From Polytrichum commune (Eukaryota > Streptophyta > Polytrichopsida > Polytrichales > Polytrichaceae), in NCBI GenBank assembly GCA_950295325.1, contig OX485805.1, positions 20,385,501 through 20,449,500 on the forward strand: 64,000 bases of DNA, in the 5' to 3' direction. Position numbers and translations under genes: made by a program. The notes below the pieces were generated by a model. The model was not told where the DNA came from. It saw only the letters and a list, made by a program, of their open reading frames with translations, and searched no databases. Shown here in pieces: positions 1 to 9,859 of the stretch (its first letter is position 1; each line of letters begins with the position of its first letter).

Positions 1-1458
1 ACCTGCATTGCCCAACCAATGAAATTTTCGGATCATTAGCCCGTTCGTGCAAATTTGTCCACATGTCTCGACACCACAACTATGTAAATGAGATTAAGAT
101 TGAAAGTGAGTTGGGAATCACTACACCATTTATGGTGTTTGTGTCGCATATAATATTTATGAAGGGCCTAAACCAGATGTTATGTTAAAGGTAACAATAA
201 TTTTACGAGTACATGGGTAAAACAGTAGGGAAGTGAGTAGATAAGGATAGGATAGAAGGTTCCATTGAAAGGGGACCACGATTTTATGGATTGTGTGGAT
301 AGAAAGGAGGATTAGATTGAGACTGAGGAAGATTATAGACAAGGAGGAACAATATGGTGTGGGACCAATTTTTGTATAGTGAACCCTTGTTAGGTTATCT
401 TCCTTGAATTATTATGTATGGAGGTGAATTTGGGGACTTGTGTGGTGTAAACGGTGGAATGTTACAATGTAGTCAATTTGGATTGAGGGGTCACAATCAA
501 CAATTGAGTTTCTTGTTGGATTGTGAAGTAGAGTTAGAAGCTGTGCTAAGGAGATGTAAGATGTGGTAGCTAGGAAACACCCTCAAATATTAGAAGGGGT
601 CTGGAAGGTAGGGATAAACCTCAAGTATGCATCAAGTGACGCAAAAACTAGCACTAATCCACTCAAGGAGTCAACTCATGTAGAGTGGTGAGGAAGACCC
701 GAGGATGTTGTGGAGTAGTGGTTAAAGATATGTAGGGCTAGTAGAAATATTGGTGGTGATTTACATATGGTGGAATAATTGGTATTCAAATCATACTCAG
801 GGTGTTGAGTGCGCAAACATCCTAAGGATAAGGGTAGTGAAGGGTTCCGCTACTAGTAGTTGATAGAAACCTTAAGCGAGTGAGCTAGGGAGTCACAAAC
901 CGGTAGTTGAGGTGCTACCGGGAAAGCGTCCACATGCAATACGATCAATAGTATTCTCATGAGTCAAATAAGTAAATGGACATATGGGGTAGTGTCGGAA
1001 TGATGTCACCTACCGAACATGTTGGATAGCTAACATTATCTACCAGTAGTATGAACCCAACCAATACTACGGTTCACTGTAGTGGATGAGTAATTAGTTG
1101 ACGCCATACTAGAAGCCATCAAGATAAAATTTGGTAGTACTAGGGGAAGGTAACTAAATAGGAAATTTTACCTAGTAGTAGACACGGTAGGAGTGGCACC
1201 ACCTAGTAATATTGTAGAATTGGTAGTACCGTAAAGTAACATGAACACGGATTGGCGAGGGGGCAAGTAAGAATACCTAATTCTACGTGGGGTAGAACAA
1301 ACTATTCTTTAACATGCCCAAAGGTCTCAAAGCATCACCACATCCTATTGCCAATATGACATTACTAGCATTGTGGCCCATCGCTTTGCAACTTTGAAAC
1401 TTGTACATACGTTTTACTTTCCCAACCTCATCAACTTGCCTCATTCACCCCCTTTTGT
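1..1458. other. Unassigned AT-rich DNA upstream of a retroelement relic
   Basis: No reading frame or repeat is recognisable here. Because it directly precedes the RT thumb/RNase H part of a Ty3/gypsy pol on the plus strand, it may be the older, unreadable gag/protease/RT part of the same element. I found no reverse transcriptase YxDD-type motif, so this is only positional inference. Confidence 0.3.
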
Positions 1459-3255
1459 CCCATGTTGATTCCGGATTATGCAAAGATTGCAGTACCTATC
1501 ATGCAACTGCTTAAGAAGGATTGTAAGTTTGAGTGGACACAGGCATGCCAACATGCATTCGAAGAGTTGAGGTCAAAGCTTAGCACCTATCCGGTATTGA
1601 GGCCACCAGATTGGGGAAAGCCATCTCATATGTTTTGTGATGCTAGTGCGGTGGCTGTCGGTAGTGCATTGTGTAAGTCGACAGGAGACAAAGGGAAGGA
1701 ATAACATGTGGCTTATGCGAGCCGACAGTTAACCTCTGCAGAGAAAAATTATTCTACCACTGAAAGGGAGTACTTGGCCATGGTCTTCTCAGTTAAGAAA
1801 TTCCGCCATCATCTCACGTGTAATCCAGTGGTTTTCTTCGTCGATCACATGACAATTAAATTTTTAGTCAACAAGGTGGAGTTAAGTGGAAGGTTGGCTA
1901 GGTGGATCCTACTCTTAGAAGAGTTCGACTACACCGTGGAGTATAAGCCCGGGCGTATGCACTTGCAAGCGGACCACTTATCAAGGTTGTCCGATGAGGT
2001 TGGATCCAGTCCAGTGCACGATAGCTTGAGGGATGACAATCTTTTTCTGGTAACCACTAAGGCGGATTGGTATTCAGGCATCGACGAATTATTAACAACT
2101 CAACAGTTAACGAAAGAATGGACGAAGGAGGATAGGAAGAAGGTCAAAGTCAATAGCAGACACTACGTGGTGATAGGGCATAGATTATTCAGGAGAGGGG
2201 TTGATGGCCTATTGAAACGTTGTGTGTCGGAGGTAGAGCCATGACAGTGCATGTGAAGGACATTTCTCAGGATTACTCACAGGCCAAAATATACTTAGAG
2301 TCGGTTACTTCTGGGCCGATCTATTTAAAGACGCTAAAGAGTACGTTAACAAGTGTGACGCATGTCAGAGGTACGCAAGGAATGACCTCCCCCTAAAGAT
2401 ATCACTTCATGGGTCCTTACCTCTAGTTCTCTTTGAGAAATGCGTGATTGATTATGTTGAAGAGGTTCACCTCCATTCCTCAAAAGGCATGACTTACATT
2501 GTGGTTGCTACCGAATATTTGACCAAGTGGGCGGAAGCCAAAGCTATCAAAATAAACACGGCTGCACATGCAACCACATTCATGTACGAGAACATCATCT
2601 CAAGGTTTGGTTGCCCCAAAATTTTGGTTAATGATAGGGGAACTCACTTCCTGAATTCTTTAATTCAAGAGATGACAAATAGGTTCAATATAGATTATAG
2701 GAAAACAACTCCTTATCATCAGTAGACCAATGGTCAAACGGAACGTGTTAATGAGACATTGGTGAGTATCCTTCGCAAGACGATTCACGACTCTGAGAGG
2801 GATTGGGATGTCAACTTAACCGCGGCATTGTGGGCTTATCGAACGACCTTCAAGGTGACTACGCAAGCATCACCATTGAATTTGAGGTGGAGTTATTACG
2901 AGTTGCCGTTGATTCGAGTCTAACAGATAGTCAGTCACTGAGGAATAGACTGACAACACTCGAAGAACTGGATGAGACACGAAGGATGAGAACTCAACAC
3001 ATTGAGGTCATCCAAAGACAACGGAAGATCATCTTCGACAAGCAGCACAAGAAGAAGACCTTGAGGCCAGGTATGATGGTGTTACTTCAAGAGGCTAGGA
3101 AACTTGAGTTTCCGGGTAAGTTTGATGTTGTATGGTTGGGCCCTTACATCATCCGCGAAGCATTTCCAAACAACTCACTGCAATTGAAAACATTGAATGG
3201 AAGGAACTTTCTAACTCGAACATCAGGAAGTTGGTGCAAGGAGTTGAGGGCGTGA
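1459..3255 (+). pseudogene. Ty3/gypsy pol remnant (RT end, RNase H, integrase)
   Basis: This is the 3' part of a Ty3/gypsy polyprotein, which would copy the element RNA to DNA and integrate it. The first readable part is the end of RT (IPDYAKIAVPIMQLLKKD), followed by RNase H with FCDAS, TEREYLAMV, FVDHMTIKFL and ADHLSRL. Integrase follows: half of the zinc finger (CDACQR), the core with IDYVEEV, VNDRGTHFLN and NGQTERVN (the D, D and E positions are all present), and a GPYIIREAFPNNSLQL C-terminal motif. No chromodomain is visible after it. The frame is broken by a TAA at 1702-1704, a shift near 2244, a TAG at 2723-2725 and another shift near 2800-2900. It is therefore an inactive, 5'-truncated copy. 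Assignment to Ty3/gypsy is firm from the RNase H-integrase order; the lineage within it is not determined. Confidence 0.93.
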
Positions 3256-5003
3256 CGTAACACTCACTTTCAAGCAAGAGATTCTGGATCCATTCCCAGG
3301 TGGTCGCCAATTATGTGAGCCCAATATGGTGCCCACATGTTCTTTTGACCTCTAAAATTATTAGAATGGAATTATGTTGTTGTTTGAGTGAGTTAAAAGT
3401 AATAATAGTTAAAATTTAATTAAGTTTAGTGTGTTATAGGTTCAAAGTGGATTACCCGAGGTTATTGGGTGATCCGTGTTATTAATGTGAAAACATTAAA
3501 AACAAGTAATTTGTTCAACTTGGTCATAGGCAATGTTGACTTCAAGCAAACCATCTAGCTTAGATTATGGATGGTTAGGCTTAACAAACTGTTCTTTTTG
3601 GGCTTGAGCCTTGTTTGCTTAGGGAGGGGGTTCACTTTCGGTTAGGATTAGGCGTTGGATTCTCGTTGGGTCCAGCAGGGGGTCCGGCAGGAAGAGGTTG
3701 GTTCCTTCTCTGGTTCGCTCTCTCTCGGGATGTGGTGCCAAGCTCGGTTAGCTGCGGCTGCAGGGCGGAGCTAGGGAGATCCTAGGTCCAAGGCCTCCTT
3801 GTTGGAAAATGGAATGCGACTAAGGGCAGAGGCACCACCGAATATGCAAGAATGCAATCAAGGCAAGGTTTTGGGCACGAGGCAAGAGGGAGCTGATCAG
3901 CCGAAGGAGGAGGAAAGACAGAGTAAGAGGATGGAGGCACATTGGCATTTTGGGGCGCTGGAGGTAACCGAAGATTCAAGGTGACAACACCGAATGAGCT
4001 AGAGGAGAATGAGAGCTTAATGAAACAGTGCGAAAAAGCTGCGGCATTAGTTGTTTCGAGCTGGCAGGTTAAACCACCAGTTGAGGCACAAGTGAATTCT
4101 CGCTAATGGGCCTCCGCACAGTCTGGGCCGAATTCAGTTGTAAACGAGGAAGTGAGGGATGCCTCTCGGATACCAATTGATGGAAGAGGGAAGAGCTGCA
4201 TGAGGCTAGAGGGCTGGTAAACAATCAGGAGGCCTTGCATTGGAATCATAATCTTCAATTGAGCCCTTGGGCAAATAGCCAAGGGTTGGGCATTGGAACA
4301 GTTGTCGGGAGGAAAGTGAATTCGGTTGCGACCAAGGAGTGAGGCTACTGGGATTTTGACAGGCTGGACCAAGGGCTAGGAAACACACATGTCCGAGGTT
4401 GGAGTTAGGAACTGGTATCAGATGGCTTGCTGGATATGGTCCAGGGTTGGTAGTAAGTTGTGAAATTGTGTGGCAGTCAAGACAGTGGCTGCTGATTTAT
4501 TAGTAAGTGGCATTTAGGGTGTCGACAACCAAGGGTGATGTTGACATGACCTCAATGTGAGTAAATAATGTTTAGGGTTGGTGAGTAGCTTAATGTGGGG
4601 TTATGGGCTTAGGCATGAGTGTGAATGGTATGGGTGACCTTGTGGGAATTGTGTTAGGAAAAGAGCATTTCTAAATGCTTGGAACCGTGTTTCACTTGAA
4701 TAAAAAAATAGTGTGCCTTTCCACGGACATTATCAGAGTGTTGGAGTCGGATTCCATTGCTAAGGTAGTCACGTAAGTGCATGTGAGCCATAGGCTCTCA
4801 CCTAGACTATAACGCATAAGGGTGGGGGTTTGTGGCTAACAACGTGGACCCCTTTTATTAAAAGTTCTTTGCATTCACAACATTACTAGATGAGCACCAC
4901 CTATCTCTTCACATAATCAACGTTGGAGTGTCCTAGAACCAATGTACTAAGATTCTACAATGGTCATCACTTCACCCTTATTAATGTTGCATATGGTTCC
5001 TCA
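3256..5003. other. 3' flank of the Ty3 relic, possible decayed LTR
   Basis: Pol ends at 3255. A candidate LTR start (TGTGAGCCCAATATGG) lies at 3315, and the tract 3600-3800 is more GC-rich, like an LTR leader. At 4413-4426 there is TGGTATCAGATGGC, close to the complement of the initiator-tRNA-Met 3' end that plant LTR elements use as a primer site. No second LTR was found for comparison, so the LTR call is tentative. The open frames of 60-90 codons at 3.8-4.4 kb occur on both strands and do not resemble proteins. Confidence 0.35.
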
Positions 5004-5272
5004 TGTTCAGGGTGGAGTACTAGGTTGCTCATAGTCATAGGATGGTGATTTTTAGAATTGTAAGGATACATAAGGATTGAATAAATCCATATGATTTTGA
5101 AAAATGAGTGTTGAGATCTCCCATATGCATTGTATGAACCAAAGACCGTAAGTGCAATAATGAGCAAGGCAAAGAGTGGAGGTGGTCATCTCACTCCAAA
5201 GATTGTTTATATGCCTTTGTGAATATGTATTTGCTTGCGCAATTTGATCTCTAGTCCTATTGTGCTTCAATA
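5004..5272 (+). repeat. 5' LTR of the copia element
   Basis: It starts TGTTCAGGGTGGAGTACTAG and ends near CTTCAATA. It aligns along its length with 8509-8778: shared blocks include GGATGGTGATT, TCCCATATGCATT, GAGCAAGGC/GCCAAGCAAGGAG and GTGCTTCAATA. Plant LTRs carry the promoter and polyadenylation signal; an exact TATA box was not assigned. Confidence 0.85.
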
Positions 5273-5284
5273 GGTTATGGACCC
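5273..5284 (+). other. Probable primer-binding site (half-tRNA type)
   Basis: GGTTATGGACCC follows the 5' LTR directly. It resembles the complement of the anticodon arm of initiator tRNA-Met (GGTTATGAGCCC, two differences), the kind of internal tRNA priming known for copia-type elements. The tRNA comparison is from general knowledge, not a search. Confidence 0.5.
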
Positions 5285-5439
5285 ACTCACACAAATTCTA
5301 AAGCTAGAGATCTGATTACTAGTTGGTTGCGGAGTGGATCTTGAGTGTTTGTAGTATTTGGAGGAACCTTTGGGTGCTTCGTGTTGGAGGTGCATTGGTG
5401 CATGTTTGGAGCAATGGTTGCCGTTCAAGGTTTGGAAAT

Positions 5440-6460
5440 TTGGAGCATTGTAAGTGTACAAGTGCACATTTGGAAGTTGTAAAGGTTGATTTGAGTGTTT
5501 CTAATGCTTGAATGCATATTTGATGTAATTGATTATTGTTTTAAATTGGTTGAGTGCAGTCGTGCATATTTGGATGTATCGAAGGTCATTTGAATTGAAG
5601 GGGACCTAATTTGATGTTGTTGAGTGCAATTGTTTACATTTGAGGGTATTGAGGCAATTTGACTTTAAGAAAACTTGATTTGAGGTTGTTCAATGCAAAA
5701 GGATATTAAGGTCACATGATTAGAATTTAGAATTGAACTTGATTTGACATTCTTGAGTGTAATTGTGCACATTTGAGAGTATTTAGGGCATATGAGTTGA
5801 AGAGGGTATGATCTGAGTGATTTGAGGGTACAAAGACATGTTAGAGTTAATGAGGGCTTAATTGGAATGACTTGAGGATGGCAAAGCATATTAGAAATAA
5901 AGAAGGCTTGATTTGAATGTGCATAGGCACATTTGAGTTGAAAATAACTTGGTTTGAGTGGTTTAAGGGTGCAAAGACACATTAGATTTAAAGAGGATTT
6001 AATTTGAGTGGTTCAAAGATGGGTAAGCACATTTAAGTTCAAAGAGACTTGATTTAAGTGGTTTGTAGTTGGATAGACGCATTTAAACTGAAGAGGATTT
6101 TATTTGAATTGAAGAAGACTTGATTTGAGTGGTTTGAGGGTGAAATGCACGTGATAATTGTCAAGGGCTTGATTTGTGTGATTTGAGGGTGCAAGTGCAT
6201 ATAATAGTTAAAGAGGATATGATATGAAGGTATAAAGGCACATTTGAAATACGGAGGGCTCGTTTAAGTTCAAAGAGATATGACTTGAGTGGATCGAGCA
6301 TGCAAAGGCACATTTGAGATAAAGAGGGCTCATTAAGTTCATAAAGACTTGACTTGAATGGATCAAGGGAACAAAGGTATTTTTGAGAGCAAGAAGGCCA
6401 ATTTTAAGGTTTAAGAAATGTTGATTAAGGTTTTCAAGCCACTAAATGCATATTATATTC
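5440..6460 (+). repeat. Degenerate ~55-bp tandem repeat in the copia leader
   Basis: About 17 diverged units of roughly 45-70 bp. Each contains a version of GCACATTTGAGTT followed by AAAGAGGACTTGATTTGAGT and GGTTTGAGGGTGCAAA. Clear unit positions are near 5465, 5768, 5926, 6030, 6237 and 6308. The array fills almost the whole space between the primer site and gag, so it belongs to the element's leader rather than being a separate insertion. It contains no sustained open frame. Confidence 0.8.
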
Positions 6461-6539
6461 TAGAAAATTTTGATTCGAATTAATAAAGAATATATTTCCA
6501 ATCTTTGAGTATAAGATGGTATCACTTGAGGGTGAGGAT

Positions 6540-7135
6540 ACTAGAGTCATCGACAATTCAATGGAAAGAACTTTAATCTTTAGAGGTTTGAATTGGAGAT
6601 GAAGTTGGCTTCCGTGGAACTCTGAGGCATTGTGAATGAATCCAAGGGAGCTCCACCTTCCAACATTGATCCTAAAATGAAGATAAACTACCAAAGGCAT
6701 GTTAAGAAAACAATATCCAATATTATGCTCATCTTGGCAGATAATCAACTTCTACACATAAAGAGTTGCAAAGGACCAACAAAGGCATGGAAGATCCTTT
6801 GCACCATTCATAAGATGAAGAACTTGTTCGACATTATCTTCGTTTGCCATAAGTTCTTCCTGTACAAGATGCAAAAATGTGATGAATTGTTGGACCACAT
6901 CAATAAGATCAAGGTATTTGTGAATCAGCTTGTTTGCTTAGAAGTACCCATGAGAAAATATTTATTTTGCTATGACTTTTCTCAAGAGGTTGCCATCTTG
7001 GTACGAACACTTGATCACTGCAATGGAGGCTATGCCGATGAAAGAACTGATCATGTAATATGTAACAACATGTTTGATGTACGAGATGTCCAAAAAAATA
7101 AGAGAATGAATGCCAAGATGTTGATGTTTTAATGG
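6540..7135 (+). pseudogene. Copia gag remnant (UBN2-type)
   Basis: This frame encodes the structural Gag of the copia element. Readable family features are an N-terminal MKLASVEL and GIVNESKGAPP, then KAWKILCTIHKMKNLFDIIF, FLYKMQKCDELLDHINKIKV and QLVCLEVPMRKY, the typical order of plant copia Gag. An in-frame TGA at 6623-6625 interrupts the start, and an ATG at 6599 precedes it. The frame stays open from there to about 7132. The copy is non-functional because of the stop and the deleted pol downstream. Confidence 0.88.
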
Positions 7136-7139
7136 TGTT

Positions 7140-8460
7140 GCGACAAGGTAAACAACGCAATCCATCTTGGCGCACAAACATCAAGACGTGTAATAATTGT
7201 GGTAACTGAGCCATGTTGCGTGTTTTTGCTACAAGACAAAAAAATAACAACCAAGAGAATGTTAACAACACCGAAAACAATGATGCTTATGCATTTGCAA
7301 CACAACATGAAGCACATTCGAAGGCCATGTGTAAGTGGATCATGGATTCGGGAGCAATGAAGTAGAAGATTTTCTATAGGGCGGCATTTGACACATACGA
7401 GATAATTGCTCTAGTCAATGCTCATTTGGGTGATGATAGCATCGAGAAAATGATTATAATGGATTCCATTATTGTTGAAGAGTTGGTAAAAACTAGAACA
7501 AAAGGATTCGTATAAAAGATACCCTCTATAAGCAAATTTTCTCTCAATGAACAAATTTTGGTCAAATGGGTTGACAATGCAATTCAACCTAGATGAATGT
7601 ATTGTGAGAGGTTTGGATGGAGAGGTGATTACAATGGAACTATCTAAAAGCAATTTGTATGAAATAATTTTTATCAAGGTGCATGGAGCGGATGCAAAGA
7701 ATTTGGCATAATCATCAAAGAAAGCCAATGCATTGGAATTTGGGCATTTGAATATGAAGGATGTTCATGCACTTCAAAACCTGTTCAATGGCATAAACCT
7801 TAGTAAACTCTGTTATCCCATATTTTTATTGATTTATGAAAGATACATTGAGGGGCACCAACTTAAGGCAACGTTTCCCAACGATGGGGGCAAGCAAATA
7901 AACCTTTGTAGATAGCATATTTAGATGTGTTTGGCCACATGAAAAATATTGTATTTATAGATGATAGTACGAGTGTTGGAAATAATTTGGTGATGCGTCC
8001 AAGTAGGAGAAATGAGGCTCCCATGATGATTGGAATAGACAAATCTTCCGAGTCACCATTGTTTGATTTTGGTGAAGATATCACAGAGCATGAAGAGCAA
8101 ATGGGAGATAACCTAGTTTTAAGTCAAGAAGAAAGAGGAGGACTGACAAGCAAAAGGTATTAATTAACACCTACCCTCGTAATAATTGTAATGATGGTAT
8201 GCAATTTATGATCTAAATTAATTATAATGAGAGAATATAACCTAGTCTAGGTATTTCTAATTAAAAAAAGGGCAACCTTCAGAGGAGTGAAGATTCCCCA
8301 CAATGAAGCGCTGGCTATTTGGAGAGTGATGGAAGAACCACATATTGTCCCAATATGGTGAAGAAAGGGCCAATGTTGTATATTTTGGTGATACTTTGAA
8401 ATTGTGTAAAGCTATGTCATTTGAAAACATGACACTTGCAGAGAAGTGACAACAATCACT
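7140..8460 (+). pseudogene. Copia pol remnant: zinc knuckle, protease, GAG-pre-integrase
   Basis: A broken zinc knuckle (CNNCGN followed by a stop) lies near 7190. The protease active-site motif WIMDSGA is near 7340. The GAG-pre-integrase domain is at 7733-7915 (FGHLNMKDVHALQNL, GINLSKL, IEGHQLKATFPNDGGK). It is followed directly by a segment that resembles the integrase-RT connection (HMKNIVFIDDST, MRPSRRNEAPMM, EHEEQMGDNLVLS) at 7927-8160, so the integrase core is deleted. Several in-frame stops lie at 7360-7700. The segment at 8280-8460 reads weakly as pol and ends at the polypurine tract. RT motifs were not found. Confidence 0.8.
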
Positions 8461-8500
8461 ATCAAATGCAATGAAATTTTAATCCTTTGACTACTTGCAA

Positions 8501-8508
8501 AATGGGGG
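8501..8508 (+). other. Polypurine tract of the copia element
   Basis: AATGGGGG directly precedes the TGTTGAAGG start of the 3' LTR, the expected place and composition for the plus-strand primer. Confidence 0.7.
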
Positions 8509-8778
8509 TGTTGAAGGTGGAAGACTAGATTGATCATTGTTATGGGATGGTGATTGTTAGAGCTATAAGAATGAATAAGGTTGGAATAGATCCATATGGT
8601 TTGTGGGAAGTGGGGTTTAAGATATCCCATATGCATTATATAAACCGAGGGTGAAAACTACAATAAAGAGCCAAGCAAGGAGCGGAGGTGACCATCACAC
8701 TCAAAGCATTGTTCATATGTCTTTGTGTATGTGTATTGGTTTGTGCAATCTGATTTCTAGTTCTATTATGCTTCAATA
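8509..8778 (+). repeat. 3' LTR of the copia element
   Basis: It starts TGTTGAAGGTGGAAGACTAG and ends near CTTCAATA, matching the 5' LTR. A stretch reading GCATTATATAAACC near 8632-8645 could be the LTR TATA region; the 5' copy has GCATTGTATGAACC at the same place. Confidence 0.85.
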
Positions 8779-8944
8779 CATCCGAGGAAACTTGAAGATT
8801 TTAGAAGTTATGTGGGAGTTATTCGGTTATTTGTTTAATTAAACACCTATATTTTATAGGTGTATGGTTAGGTGACAATCAAAGAATAAACATCATAAAG
8901 ACACGTGTTCAAAACATAGTGGACTACAACTAGAAGCTAATTAT

Positions 8945-9140
8945 ATTTGGATTTATGCATGACTTTTGGACAATTCCGATTGTCAATATGACATACGCTA
9001 GATCTCAAAACTATTTAAATATGATGGTTGGAAAATATGGAATACGAACATTCAAAGTTGTGCTGGTTGTGTTGTTGCATTTGCAATTGCTATTCAATGT
9101 TGTCCCCACAAGTTCACATCCCCTTCTTTATTTTTAACAA
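8945..9140 (+). repeat. Dispersed repeat, copy 1 (partner at 52.2 kb)
   Basis: This segment aligns with 52,240-52,440. Both start near TTTGGATT(T/C)ATGCA and continue through GGACAATTCC, AATATGAC and TTGTTGTTT-like tracts. In both copies one frame stays open for about 60 codons (starting MHDFWTIP here, MHEFWTIP there). That suggests a former coding segment, but I do not recognise the protein. Confidence 0.6.
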
Positions 9141-9514
9141 ATGGTTTGTTCATATACATTCAAACTTCATATCTACTTCTTCAAATTTTATTGATTACTC
9201 CACACTCAATAGTGAACAAAATTGGGAGAACCTTTGTATTCAATTAAAAATTCATCAAACATGCGCTTTTGATCACTCCTTACAGAGTTTACAATTCAAA
9301 TTATTTCAAGTAGTACACCTTTCATACCCATTGCTATGGTTTACTATTTCAAGTTTCAATGTTTCTTCACCAAGACTATAGTTTTCACTAAGTAAGTTAC
9401 ATGTTTCTCCTTGGTATGTGCATACTATCGATTCATGCTATCTGTGTAAAGCAATATACTATTGGTACAATTTTGAGATATGCATAACCTCAATTGGAAC
9501 ACCACAGTAATAGG
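9141..9514. other. Unassigned AT-rich DNA
   Basis: Nothing beyond weak similarity of 9205-9320 to 51,745-51,860, which suggests the 9-kb and 52-kb repeats are pieces of one larger element. Confidence 0.3.
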
Positions 9515-9859
9515 TGTGAAAAATGTTTTTAGGGTATTTAGTGTCACCAAGTCTATGTGTGTTGCATAATACTAAATGTAAACTTAACATAATATGTCAC
9601 TCCTTGGAAAACATTTGGGCATCATGGATTTATGATGTTGCATTTACTGTCACTGACTAAGTGATTTTTCATCCAAATTTCAATCATCCATGACAATACT
9701 TCATTATAGAAATGTCAGGATGCATGATATACCAAAAATTGTTTCAACTATTGGCAAGGATTCAATGCAAATTTCAATCGTCGATGACAATACTTATTCA
9801 TAGAAAAGTTACTACAGTGAAAATGAAATACCATATGACATTAAATACAATATTCAGTG
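9515..9859. mobile_element. Non-autonomous TIR element, family A, degraded copy
   Basis: It shares with the copies at 31.6 and 59.1 kb the blocks TTTAGTGTCACCAA, AAGTGATTTTTCATCCAAAT, CATCCATGACAATA and CCATATGACATTAAATA, in the same order. The ends (near GTATTTAGTG and TATTCAGTG) are inverted relative to each other, but the target duplication is lost. Confidence 0.6.

Larger units (their letters stand above)
5004..8778 (+). mobile_element. Ty1/copia LTR retrotransposon, decayed, both LTRs present
   Basis: Two related ~270-bp LTRs (5004-5272 and 8509-8778) enclose, in order, a primer site, a repetitive leader, gag, a zinc knuckle and protease, a GAG-pre-integrase segment and a short integrase remnant. 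RT and RNase H are not recognisable, so a large internal deletion is likely; the ~3.8 kb total is short for an autonomous copia element (usually about 5 kb). The LTRs differ by many substitutions and small indels, so the insertion is old. No 5-bp target duplication is evident at the outer edges (CCTCA before, CATCC or ATACA after). Confidence 0.88.
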
